In this document: positions 24,325 through 32,283 of the stretch, one piece after another
Numbering within the stretch: position 1 is the first letter of the stretch
How the letters are laid out: each line of letters starts with the position of its first letter
NCBI GenBank assembly: GCA_030149525.1
Contig: JASBRJ010000030.1
Coordinates: 1-36,417, forward strand
From: a bacterium
GTDB taxonomy: Bacteria > Vulcanimicrobiota > Xenobia > Xenobiales > JADMJV01
DNA: 36,417 bases
Direction: 5' to 3'
Notes under the pieces: generated by a model
Told to the model about the DNA's origin: nothing
Database searches by the model: none
What the model saw: only the letters and a program-made list of their open reading frames with translations
Translations under genes and position numbers: made by a program

Positions 24325-24989
24325 AGACGAAAGTTATGGCCTGTGTCTTGTATGTGGTGATTGTGGCCGGGGGCATGCTCTTAGACGGCTGGCATGAAAT
24401 GAAATATATGCCTCCGGCAGAAATGCGACAATCGCAGGATCTTCTGGTGGATATGGTTGGGGATATCAGAACCGTCCTGGCTCGCTACCTCTGGTTCCGG
24501 ATGGATCTCTTCCATGAAGTTCTCGACGAGCAAGGGGTCAGCCCCGAAGAACAAACGGAAGTTCTTCCACTTTTGAGGATGGTGACTGTCCTTGACCCCT
24601 CCATGACGGAATCCTACGATCAGATCGTATGGGACCTATACAAGGGCCAAGGGGACAAAGAGACGGCACTGGCCGTCTTGAAAGAAGGTCTCTCCAGAAA
24701 CCCCAACGACTACCAACTCAATTTCCGGCGCGCTCTCCTGGCCTATCTGGATGAGGATTATAAAACGGCCAGGGAATTCGCGGCTTTTTCGATGAGCCTG
24801 ACATCCGACAAAGTGAGCCAGGCCGACTGCCTTCGCATCATCTATCACTCGGCCGAAAAAGAGAAAAATCTTTCCCTTCAGGAGCGAGCTCTCAGCGATC
24901 TTCTCTATCTGCGTCCCAACGACGCTCTTTGGCTTCGGGAAAAAGAGAAACTCGAGAAGAGAAAGAAAGAACAGAAGAAGGACTCCTGA
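24321..24989 (+). CDS. Membrane-anchored TPR protein of the ABC operon
   Basis: The start is GTG at 24321, with AGGAGA upstream and a GTGA overlap with the permease stop. The 222-residue protein has one N-terminal membrane segment (VMACVLYVVIVAGGMLLDGW), then RTVLARYLWFRMDLFHEVLD, VTVLDPSMTESYDQIVWDLY and TPR-like helices (ALAVLKEGLSRNPNDYQLN and onward). The tail is strongly basic/acidic (KLEKRKKEQKKDS). Similar small TPR proteins sit beside ABC-2 exporters in other phyla, from memory. Topology suggests a TPR domain in the periplasm, unless the segment is a reversed anchor. Confidence 0.85.
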   Translation: MKTKVMACVLYVVIVAGGMLLDGWHEMKYMPPAEMRQSQDLLVDMVGDIRTVLARYLWFRMDLFHEVLDEQGVSPEEQTEVLPLLRMVTVLDPSMTESYDQIVWDLYKGQGDKETALAVLKEGLSRNPNDYQLNFRRALLAYLDEDYKTAREFAAFSMSLTSDKVSQADCLRIIYHSAEKEKNLSLQERALSDLLYLRPNDALWLREKEKLEKRKKEQKKDS

Positions 24990-24999
24990 ACGGTAATCT

Positions 25000-26811
25000 G
25001 TGGAACTGATCGGCGCTTTCGCACTCGGCTACTTTGGCTCGCTGTACTGGACGAGACTCCAACGAGCCGTTGTGGAGGGCGGATTCTTAGCCCATCAGGG
25101 GCATAACGCTCGAGCTCGCCACATCCTCAAAATGGCGCTGGTACTTCCACCCAGGAAAAGTGAGATACCGTTGTGGGGCCTGGCCACAAACCTGCTCTGT
25201 TACCTTGAACTAAAGCTCAATCATGAAACAGAAGCCCAACACCTGTTCTCTAAGCTGGAAAGAACTCAACTTCCTAAACCGCTTAACTTCCTAACCGATT
25301 TACGAAGAGCCGATCTGGCTGCACGTTCCGGCTTGATCTCCGAAGCCAAGAAGGTTCGCGCAGCGGCCAGAGAGCTCTTCGACCAACACAAGCAAGAGGT
25401 CGGCAGTGACTGGAAGTCTCTGGCTTTCTTCGCCTATGGGAGTGACGAGTACGACCTTGCCACCTACAGCTTTGATCGTCTGGTTGAGAAGAATCCCACG
25501 CCCCAATGGTTCTATTTCCGCTCTCTTGCCTGCGAACTCTCCGGTTCCAGCCCCGCTCGTATTCTTCAATACGTGGAGGATGCTCTGGCGGCAGAGCCGG
25601 AACGCCATATCAAATTCTATCTCCTCCTCAACGCATGCGAACTCAATCTGACCTTGGGCAACTTCGAAGCTGTAAGCGAGACTCTAAAAGAGTGCAAACT
25701 TAGCCTCAATCTCTCGTCTCGCAGTCAGAGGCATTTTTACCTCTCCACCATGACCCGATTGGCCCGAAAGCTCAATTGCCAGGATCGAGGTCTCCTGGCC
25801 CTTCAGGCTCGATGTGAAGTGGTGGAACGTGCCAACGACTCCGACATCATAGAATTGCGGTACAAACTGACTCTCTTTCGTGATGAAGGATCGTTCGACC
25901 AGTGTGCCCGCTTGCTGGAAAAGGCTCCAAATCATCCGAATCTCCGGTACGCTCGAGGATTTCATTCTTATCTGACGGGGCGCCCCTCCGACGCCATCAA
26001 GCAGCTTGAGCCGCTCTGTGACAGAGATGTGGAACCCGCTTTCCGACCCGGGCCCGCTCTCTTGAGTGCCCGCGCGGCCGCAGAGGCCTTTCAGTGGGAA
26101 GACGCTGTGCAGCGGTACGAGCTGTTTCGCCATCAAGAGTCCAGAGGCTTTCGGCTGTTGAGAGCCGATTGGGCCTACTTGTGGGAAGGCAATCCGGAAC
26201 TGGGCCGGTCTCTACTCCAGGACGACTGCTCCTCCGCCCGTTATCTCTACGAGGGGAATTTTGAGGAGTGGCTGGGTCATATCGAGGGTTACTTAGCGAC
26301 GGCAAACTTTCGCCCCAAAGGCTATAGCCGGGGACTGCTCCACTACTATCTAGGAATAATCAAGCATTGGCAGGGTGATTTTCGCACAGCTCTTGAGCAC
26401 TACCAAAATTCACTCGAACTCCTGGAAGACGACAACGTGCGCCGCGGCCAGGCGGTTCTTTTCGCTCTGGAATGTCGAGCCTATCTGGGAGAGGACGTAG
26501 CCCTCAAGCACCAGGCCCAGCAGGTTCGCCTGGGCGATCTGTTTCCTCAGGCACTGGCTATCCAGGCCGACGCGAGACTTTCGGCGGTGGATTGTCGATA
26601 TGCCTGCCGCCAATACCAGGAAGCCCTCAATCTGGCAGGCAGCGCCCTGGAGAGAGAACCTCGAGCCTTCGCCAGAGCGCGCCTGGCCGAACTGAGGGGA
26701 TATTGTTTCGAGGGTCTCGATCGACAAGAAGAGGCACGAGAGGCTTTCCGCTCCATTCAAACCCTCGTCCCCGGCTCACTGCTGGACTCCCGGAGCCGTC
26801 ACAAGTGTTGA
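25000..26811 (+). CDS. Large TPR-rich protein
   Basis: The start is GTG at 25000, ten bases after the previous stop, giving 603 residues. A weakly hydrophobic N-terminus (MELIGAFALGYFGSLYWTRL) may anchor it. The rest is helix-turn-helix repeat throughout, with TPR features such as HYYLGIIKHWQGDFRTALEH, the YARGFHSYLTGRPSDAIKQL repeat and LRGYCFEGLDRQEEAREAFR at the end. There are no catalytic motifs. It probably acts as a scaffold for the transporter or its cargo. The stop shares one base with the next start (TGATG), so the genes are coupled. Confidence 0.85.
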   Translation: MELIGAFALGYFGSLYWTRLQRAVVEGGFLAHQGHNARARHILKMALVLPPRKSEIPLWGLATNLLCYLELKLNHETEAQHLFSKLERTQLPKPLNFLTDLRRADLAARSGLISEAKKVRAAARELFDQHKQEVGSDWKSLAFFAYGSDEYDLATYSFDRLVEKNPTPQWFYFRSLACELSGSSPARILQYVEDALAAEPERHIKFYLLLNACELNLTLGNFEAVSETLKECKLSLNLSSRSQRHFYLSTMTRLARKLNCQDRGLLALQARCEVVERANDSDIIELRYKLTLFRDEGSFDQCARLLEKAPNHPNLRYARGFHSYLTGRPSDAIKQLEPLCDRDVEPAFRPGPALLSARAAAEAFQWEDAVQRYELFRHQESRGFRLLRADWAYLWEGNPELGRSLLQDDCSSARYLYEGNFEEWLGHIEGYLATANFRPKGYSRGLLHYYLGIIKHWQGDFRTALEHYQNSLELLEDDNVRRGQAVLFALECRAYLGEDVALKHQAQQVRLGDLFPQALAIQADARLSAVDCRYACRQYQEALNLAGSALEREPRAFARARLAELRGYCFEGLDRQEEAREAFRSIQTLVPGSLLDSRSRHKC

Positions 26812-27335
26812 TGCATCGCCTGGCCGTCTGGGCCCTGGTCCTCGCGCTCCTACTCGGGCAGCCTGCTCAAGCCGAACCTGAGGATCTTCTCAAAGCCTGT
26901 CAGGTCAATCTTACGAACTCAGCCCAAGCGCTGGAAGCTTACGCTCGGGATCACAATGGACGTCTGCCGCAGGACCTGAGGGAGCTGACCCCTACCTACA
27001 GCCCCGGACTCAGAGTTTGCCCAGTGAGCCTCGTTCCTTATCGCTATCGAAAGTCGGAGGAAGGAAAATTTGAATTGATCTGCGCCGGTGATATTCACTC
27101 CGATCTATCGAAACCCGGCCGTGGAGACATCGCTTATCAGCGAAATACCGGGATCATCTGGCCCTATTCCGCTTCTCCTTTGTCGCCTCGACACCAGAAA
27201 AACTGGCGTAAACGACAGAAGAACTTGAGCCAAAAAAGGCTCTACGAAACCTACCTACCAGGGGTAACAGCAGTTCTGGTCCTGATTGGCCTAGTTCTTG
27301 GCCTGGCCTTACTCTTTTTCAGAAAATCTCGATAA
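26811..27335 (+). CDS. Secreted pilin-head-like protein with C-terminal membrane anchor
   Basis: The ATG at 26811 gives 174 residues with a signal peptide (MHRLAVWALVLALLLGQPAQA). The mature part has CQVNLTNSAQALEAYARDH, then GRLPQDLRELTPTYSPGLRV and CPVSLVPYRYR. This C-x-x-N-L / Y-x-x-D-x-x-G-x-L-P / L-x-P-x-Y / C-P pattern is usual in the head of pilin-like (type II secretion G-like) proteins, but the usual N-terminal pilin helix is replaced by a cleavable signal. A second membrane segment lies at the end (AVLVLIGLVLGLALLFFRKSR). It is the last gene of the ABC operon. Confidence 0.8.
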   Translation: MHRLAVWALVLALLLGQPAQAEPEDLLKACQVNLTNSAQALEAYARDHNGRLPQDLRELTPTYSPGLRVCPVSLVPYRYRKSEEGKFELICAGDIHSDLSKPGRGDIAYQRNTGIIWPYSASPLSPRHQKNWRKRQKNLSQKRLYETYLPGVTAVLVLIGLVLGLALLFFRKSR

Positions 27336-27360
27336 TCGAGGAGCCGGGTTCAATCCTCGA
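27336..27360. terminator. Weak hairpin at a convergent gene junction
   Basis: TCGAGGA (27336-27342) pairs with TCCTCGA (27354-27360) around an 11-base loop. It lies directly after the stop of the plus-strand operon and covers the last bases of the minus-strand gene. No clear T run follows on either strand, so it is at most a weak or factor-aided terminator. Confidence 0.35.
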
Positions 27361-28030
27361 ACTTGCGGAATTCCTGAGTGATCATCGTGGACGTCGTGAA
27401 AGTAATCTGTCCGATCTGAGGTGAGGTGATGGTTTCGACTTCCATCCGAGCAAGAATCCCCTCCTCGGGGGCAAACAACATGGAACCCTGGGAGCCCATT
27501 AAGACCCGAGCCACACCGGAGCCGTCGGGCATGGGCATGTCGAACTCGAACTCATCGACGACACAGTCGATGTTGACACACTTCAACCCGGCAAAGGTGG
27601 TCTCCCCGGAGACGATATACTCGGTCACACATCGCACCGGTTGCGCCGTCTGGGGAAGAGGAAGAATCACCTCGCCTCGCCAGCTGGAGTCGACCTTGAC
27701 CTTATCCTTGGGCAGGGCGAATGAGTTGGTCGGGTTCATCCCGGAAACATCGAGCACGTTTCCTCGTCCGTCCAGTCGCTGGTAAACGATCTGACGATCA
27801 TTCCCAGGATTTTCCACTGGCGGCGTCGTTACGGTGACGATATGCCCGCTCCCGTCTTCGTCGGCAGCCAAGACGCGCTGGCGAAGATAGGCCTCAAAGC
27901 TCGTTTCGTTCTCATTAAGAACTTGCTCACCCCGCTGAACAGTCTGTTCAAGTTGAGTATCCAGGGTGTAGAACAGTCTACGCCCAGGAACGAACTTCAG
28001 CCTTAATTCGATACCTTTACTTAAGTCCAC
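27350..28030 (-). CDS. Unknown beta-rich protein (DUF6263-like appearance)
   Basis: The 226-residue protein starts at GTG (MDLSKGIELRLKFVPGRRLF) with GGGGAG about ten bases upstream. There is no signal peptide. The chain alternates short strands (HIVTVTTPPVENPG, EVILPLPQTAQPVRCVTEYI, ITFTTSTMITQEFRKFED) and resembles uncharacterised bacterial proteins that begin with a strand such as LRLKFVPG followed by Y-x-x-x-T-x-x-x-Q. Two Cys lie in LKCVNIDCVVDEF. No catalytic motif is recognised. It is a single gene, convergent with the ABC operon and divergent from the ECF gene. Confidence 0.75.
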   Translation of the reverse strand: MDLSKGIELRLKFVPGRRLFYTLDTQLEQTVQRGEQVLNENETSFEAYLRQRVLAADEDGSGHIVTVTTPPVENPGNDRQIVYQRLDGRGNVLDVSGMNPTNSFALPKDKVKVDSSWRGEVILPLPQTAQPVRCVTEYIVSGETTFAGLKCVNIDCVVDEFEFDMPMPDGSGVARVLMGSQGSMLFAPEEGILARMEVETITSPQIGQITFTTSTMITQEFRKFED

Positions 28031-28142
28031 GTAAAAAAAGCTCCCCGGTGGTTTGCCAAGTCGTTCCCCGGGTCACCTTGGCGTTCCTCCCGCAAAGGCA
28101 TCCACCAGGAATGGCTCCCCTGCTCTCAAACCCTTGATCGTT

Positions 28143-28652
28143 GTGAAAAGTCTGGTAAACACCGCGCTACTCCTCGCCGCCACACTTATTCTGGGGCTGA
28201 GTCCGCTCGGCTTCCTGACAGTGCCAGGCTCGGGGAAAGCGATCACGGTCATGCATGTCCCGGTCATTCTTGCCGCCACGCTGGTGTCGCCGCTGGCTGC
28301 AGGCTTGGTAGGGGCAACCTTCGGACTTTTAGCAGGGCTGAAGTTTCAAGCCCCTCCTCTCATCTATCATGTGGTCACCAGAGCGCTTGCCGGAATTGTG
28401 GGCGGCCTCACTTTCCAGGCTATCAGTCGGACCGCCGAGGAGGGGTCCAAGGTGACCAAAGCCTCTCTGGCCACAGCGGTGACGACGACCGCGGCCAACA
28501 CTCTCTTTATGAGCGCCGCCATTTTCATTCTTCATCTAGCCGATCCGGCGGAACTCTTCTCCGTGGCCTACGTCCACGGGGTGATAGAGTTGACAATCGC
28601 TGTCGTCATTACGACTCCCGTTACTATCGCCCTGAAAGCGAGAACTCCATGA
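28143..28652 (+). CDS. ECF transporter S component, probably for pantothenate
   Basis: The protein has five or six membrane segments and the S-component signature: LTVPGSGKAITVMHVPVILA followed by a G-rich helix ATLVSPLAAGLVGATFGLLA. The start is uncertain. GTG at 28143 gives 169 residues beginning with a membrane segment, typical for the family; a TTG at 28053 would add 30 polar residues. The stop overlaps the coaX start as ATGA. In Firmicutes the S component PanT imports pantothenate, and coupling to pantothenate kinase here makes pantothenate the best guess for the substrate. The energising EcfA/EcfT subunits are not in the window and are presumably shared. Confidence 0.8.
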   Translation: MKSLVNTALLLAATLILGLSPLGFLTVPGSGKAITVMHVPVILAATLVSPLAAGLVGATFGLLAGLKFQAPPLIYHVVTRALAGIVGGLTFQAISRTAEEGSKVTKASLATAVTTTAANTLFMSAAIFILHLADPAELFSVAYVHGVIELTIAVVITTPVTIALKARTP

Positions 28653-29431
28653 ACCACCTGACCGTAGATGCCGGAAACTCGCAGCTGGCTTTCGTCCTCT
28701 ACCGGGGTCAAGAGCGGCTTGGCTCACTTCGGATTCGTACCAAGCCTCAATTTGCACCGGAAGAGATTCGAACAGCCTGGCAGCAACTGCTGCAAGAATT
28801 TCAATTCTCCGAAGAGCAGTGTCGACTGACTATAAGTAGCGTCGTGCCCAGATTAGAAAACAATCTTCGGAGCGCCGCCGACATTTCGGAGTGCTCATCC
28901 TTTCATTGGGTCGGCTGGAATTCACCCCATGGTTTCACCGCTTCGGAATCGGCCGGGCGAGAAATAGGAGCCGACATCATCTCCGGGCTGGTTGGAGCCT
29001 CCGAGTTCGCCCAACCGCCTTTTGTGGTGGTGGACTCCGGCACCGCCACAACTCTGACCTTAGTCGATCAGTCTTCTCACATTATGGGCGTCGCTATTCT
29101 TCCTGGATTGGTCACTCAAATGCTGAGCCTCACCCGCTCAGCGCCCCATCTGCCCCAGGAAGTGAGTCTGCATCCACCTCCGAACGCCTACGGCAACAAC
29201 ACCGAGGAGTCGCTCCAGAGCGGCATCCTCTACGGCCACGCAGGCTCTATTGAGGCCATACTGGCCCGATACCGAGGTCACTTCAACGGTCAGAAGCTTT
29301 CTGCTCTGGCCTGCGGAGGACTGTTTCATCGAATCTCTTCTCTCTGTCCGACTATCGATATTGAGGAAACGGAATTAGTCAATATCGGGTGTCGAATTCT
29401 GTCTACCCGAATAGGGCAGGAGGGCCTTTAA
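28649..29431 (+). CDS. coaX: Type III pantothenate kinase
   Basis: CoaX phosphorylates pantothenate, the first step of coenzyme A synthesis. The 260-residue chain has the ASKHA phosphate loop LTVDAGNSQLAFVLY near the start, the substrate-side GREIGADIISGLVGA, the second phosphate motif VVVDSGTATTLTLVD, ILPGLVTQMLSL and the adenosine-side GNNTEESLQSGILYGHAG. Length and motif order are normal. Type III kinases are not inhibited by CoA and need a monovalent cation. It overlaps the S-component gene by four bases and so forms an uptake-plus-trapping pair for the vitamin. The next gene starts 31 bp on and may be in the same transcript. Confidence 0.95.
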   Translation: MNHLTVDAGNSQLAFVLYRGQERLGSLRIRTKPQFAPEEIRTAWQQLLQEFQFSEEQCRLTISSVVPRLENNLRSAADISECSSFHWVGWNSPHGFTASESAGREIGADIISGLVGASEFAQPPFVVVDSGTATTLTLVDQSSHIMGVAILPGLVTQMLSLTRSAPHLPQEVSLHPPPNAYGNNTEESLQSGILYGHAGSIEAILARYRGHFNGQKLSALACGGLFHRISSLCPTIDIEETELVNIGCRILSTRIGQEGL

Positions 29432-29462
29432 ACCCCGTCGAAACGCAGCGGGCTTTTATGCC

Positions 29463-30746
29463 ATGACCGTCGTAACCACAAACATACTCGAGTTCGATGA
29501 GCCTACTCTGGCTCAAGTTACGAGCTGGTATAAGGATCATATCTCACCCGATCTAGCCAGACTCCTTCGCCTTACAGGCTTCGGCGCCCTGGAGACGCGC
29601 GCAGAGGGGAGTTGGGTGATTGATCAGACCGGTCGACGTTATCTGGACTTCTCCGGTGGTTACGGAGTGTTCTCTTTAGGGCACCGCCATCCGGCCGTAG
29701 TGGCGGCCGTCAAGGACCAACTGGACAAAGTGGCCATGAGTTCCCGGGTTTTCATGAACCCTTTGCAAGCTCAACTGGCCGCAAAACTCGCCGAAATATC
29801 CCCCGAGGGCCTCCAGTATAGCTTCATCTCAAACTCTGGAACCGAGGCCATTGAAGCCGCCCTCAAAATGGCCAGACTAGCCACCGGACGGGAAAAGTTT
29901 GTCTCCACCGAGGGCTCCTATCACGGCAAGACCATGGGCAGCCTCTCCGTTTCCGGGCGCGCTAAGTACCAAGATCCTTTTCGCCCTCTACTCTCCGGCT
30001 GTGAAACCGTGAAATTTAACGACATCCAGGCCCTGGAAGACGCTCTCACCGAAGAGGTTGCCGGCTTTCTGCTGGAACCGGTCCAGGGCGAAGGCGGCAT
30101 TCATGTTGCCACACCCGAATATCTCCAAACCGCGAGACGCCTCTGTACCGAGCGAGGCATCCTCTTCATAGTCGATGAGGTACAAAGCGGCTTATGTCGT
30201 ACCGGCAAGTGGTTTGCCGTCGATCACGCGGGGGTGGCACCCGACATCATGACCCTTGCTAAATCTCTGGGAGGTGGAGTCATGCCGATAGGCGCTACCA
30301 TCTCTAACGCTAAAGCGGCCCAAGCTTACAAAGGCCGCCCTCTGTTGCACACCAGCACCTTCGGCGGTAATCCTTTGGCCAGTAGGGCAGCTTTGGCCAG
30401 TCTGCAGGTCATGGAAAACGAGTCACTTGCGCGTCAAGCTGAGTTATCTGGAGAAATCCTCAAGAGAGGCCTCACCGAATTAGCTAAAGAATTCCCGGAT
30501 CTGGTAAGAGAAATTCGAGGTCTGGGCTTAATGCTCGGGATGGAGTTTCATGAGGATAAATTCGGCGGTTCTCTCATCTTTGAAATGGTGAAACGGAACG
30601 TGATCGCTGTTTATACTCTCAACCAACCCAAGGTAATTCGGTTTGAGCCACCCCTGAATGTGGAAAAGGGGGAGATCGAGCAAGCCTTAAAAGCAGTTCG
30701 AGAATCTCTCGGCGAAACACGCCGACGACTAGGGAGTAACAAGTAG
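29463..30746 (+). CDS. Class III PLP-dependent aminotransferase
   Basis: The 427-residue protein matches the acetylornithine/putrescine aminotransferase group. Key segments are YLDFSGGYGVFSLGHRHP, the phosphate-binding SNSGTEAIEAALKMAR, GSYHGKTMGSLS, the EPVQGEGG glutamate segment, IVDEVQSGLCRTGKWFA (Asp238 for the PLP nitrogen) and TLAKSLGGGVMPIGA with the PLP lysine (Lys267). The amino donor and acceptor cannot be read from sequence. It leads a tight operon with a SRPBCC protein and an acyl-ACP-reductase-like protein, so a fatty aldehyde or other acyl-derived aldehyde is a possible acceptor (inference). Start by ATG; ribosome binding site is weak. Confidence 0.93.
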   Translation: MTVVTTNILEFDEPTLAQVTSWYKDHISPDLARLLRLTGFGALETRAEGSWVIDQTGRRYLDFSGGYGVFSLGHRHPAVVAAVKDQLDKVAMSSRVFMNPLQAQLAAKLAEISPEGLQYSFISNSGTEAIEAALKMARLATGREKFVSTEGSYHGKTMGSLSVSGRAKYQDPFRPLLSGCETVKFNDIQALEDALTEEVAGFLLEPVQGEGGIHVATPEYLQTARRLCTERGILFIVDEVQSGLCRTGKWFAVDHAGVAPDIMTLAKSLGGGVMPIGATISNAKAAQAYKGRPLLHTSTFGGNPLASRAALASLQVMENESLARQAELSGEILKRGLTELAKEFPDLVREIRGLGLMLGMEFHEDKFGGSLIFEMVKRNVIAVYTLNQPKVIRFEPPLNVEKGEIEQALKAVRESLGETRRRLGSNK

Positions 30747-30751
30747 AGTTC

Positions 30752-31192
30752 ATGCCTCAGGTTGAAAGGAAGATAGTCATCGACGGAGACCCGGAAAAGG
30801 TCTACGAGTTGGCCAAGGATATGGAAAACTATCCGAACTTCATGCCTGATGTGGAGAGCGTGAAAGTGGTCTCCCGTGAAGCCAATACCACGGTGACGGA
30901 ATGGGTCACCAACGTAGACGGCACGCCCTTTCTCTGGACTGAAAAAGACAATTTTGACGATTCGAAGCTACGGATCGACTACGCTCTTATCGAGGGCGAC
31001 CTGGAGAAATTTGAGGGTTCTTGGAGCTTTGAGGGGGTCGACGGAAAGACACAGGTGGTTCTCCTTGTGGACTACGACTTCGGCTTGCCGGAGCTAACCG
31101 ATCTCATCGGACCGACTCTGCATGAAAAAGTCGGCGAGAACAGCGAGATGATGTTGGCTGGGATGAAACGTTTGGTGGAGGAGAAAAGTTGA
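30752..31192 (+). CDS. SRPBCC (polyketide cyclase / START-like) protein
   Basis: The 146-residue protein begins PQVERKIVIDGDPEKVYELA, then DMENYPNFMPDVESVKVVSR, the usual start of the polyketide-cyclase/CoQ-binding SRPBCC family. A long C-terminal helix (GENSEMMLAGMKRLVEEK) closes the hydrophobic pocket of this helix-grip fold. Such proteins bind lipids, quinones or polyketides, or catalyse cyclisation. No catalytic residues can be assigned. It lies five bases after the aminotransferase gene, and its stop overlaps the next gene's TTG start (TTGA). A carrier role for a hydrophobic intermediate is plausible (inference). Confidence 0.88.
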   Translation: MPQVERKIVIDGDPEKVYELAKDMENYPNFMPDVESVKVVSREANTTVTEWVTNVDGTPFLWTEKDNFDDSKLRIDYALIEGDLEKFEGSWSFEGVDGKTQVVLLVDYDFGLPELTDLIGPTLHEKVGENSEMMLAGMKRLVEEKS

Positions 31193-32283
31193 ATCAATTT
31201 GCCTTTTTAACCCATCCACTGAGCATGAAGGACGTGGTGCGGTATGCCCCCAAAGCGGCGGGTAAACGCGAGCCTATCGTTCTCAAGTTGCTGGAGTGGA
31301 TGCCGCCTTACGAGGCCTCGGACATCAGAGGCGTACGAACGCCCATGGGTAAGGAAATCGCCGGCAATTTTGTCATGGTGCCCCTCATGCCCAGTCAATT
31401 TCTCAATCTGGAACGACCCACCGTTATCGATCGGGTGAAACGAGCGGCCCTTCTGGGACAGGAACTGGGCGCTCAGATGATCGGGCTGGGAGGCTACAAC
31501 TCCGTGGTCGGTCGGGCCGGTAAAGACGTGGCCGACGTCCTCGATGTGGCCGTGACCAGCGGAAACTCTTACACTGTTGCCACAGCCCTTCAAGGAGCCC
31601 TTAAAGCCGCCGAGGTTTTGGATGTGGATCTCTCCCGTTCTACGGTAGCTGTGATTGGCGCTACGGGATCGATCGGCAGTGTCTGTTCAAGATTTCTGGC
31701 CAAGAGAGTGCCTCGACTCGTGCTCTCCGCCCGTTCCAAATCACGGCTGAAGGTTCTCGCCGAGACCATCCAGCGTGAGAGCAGCACGGCGCTGAAAGTG
31801 GAAATGGATCTGGGGCGAGCCCTGTCGGAGGCCGATATCGTTATCACTGCCACCTCTTCCGGTGGCAGTATCATCCAGGCAGAACACCTGAAGACCGGCG
31901 CTATCGTTTGCGATGTGGCCGTACCCCATGATGTCTGCCGAGAAGTGGCCCAGCTTCGCCCCGATGTTCTGGTCATCGAAGGAGGGTTGGTGGAAGTTCC
32001 AGGCGATGTCGACTTCGGTCTGGACTTTGGATACCCGCCCGGATTGTGTCTGGCCTGTATGGCCGAAACCATGATCCTGACCCTGGAAGGCCGCTTTGAG
32101 AACTTCTCGATCGGTCGGGGCCTGGACTACGATAGAGTTCAAGAGATCGAACGACTGGCCGAGCGCAACGGCTTTCGATTGGCCGGTTTTCGAGCCTTCG
32201 ACGAGCCCGTTACTCAGCAGAAGATCGAGCAAGTGGCGAGCTTTATCCAAGACTCCCGCAAGCGTCTCAGGGTCATCTCTTGA
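31189..32283 (+). CDS. Long-chain acyl-[acyl-carrier-protein] reductase-like protein (AAR/COG5322 type)
   Basis: The 364-residue protein follows the layout of cyanobacterial aldehyde-forming acyl-ACP reductase: an N-terminal FAFLTHPLSMKDV segment, GAQMIGLGGYNSVVG (cf. LGGFSSIIF), TSGNSYTVATAL (cf. TTGNTHTAY), an NADPH fold VAVIGATGSIGSVCSRFLAK (153-172), and GLCLACMAETMILTLEG followed by NFSIGRG. The Cys at 290 in ACMAE matches the nucleophilic Cys that forms the acyl-enzyme in AAR. GGLVEVPGDVDFGLDFGYP also fits. It starts with TTG, overlapping the previous stop, and its stop overlaps the next TTG (TTGA). No aldehyde deformylating oxygenase is in the window. Databases often label such proteins shikimate dehydrogenase-like. 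Confidence 0.85.
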   Translation: MNQFAFLTHPLSMKDVVRYAPKAAGKREPIVLKLLEWMPPYEASDIRGVRTPMGKEIAGNFVMVPLMPSQFLNLERPTVIDRVKRAALLGQELGAQMIGLGGYNSVVGRAGKDVADVLDVAVTSGNSYTVATALQGALKAAEVLDVDLSRSTVAVIGATGSIGSVCSRFLAKRVPRLVLSARSKSRLKVLAETIQRESSTALKVEMDLGRALSEADIVITATSSGGSIIQAEHLKTGAIVCDVAVPHDVCREVAQLRPDVLVIEGGLVEVPGDVDFGLDFGYPPGLCLACMAETMILTLEGRFENFSIGRGLDYDRVQEIERLAERNGFRLAGFRAFDEPVTQQKIEQVASFIQDSRKRLRVIS

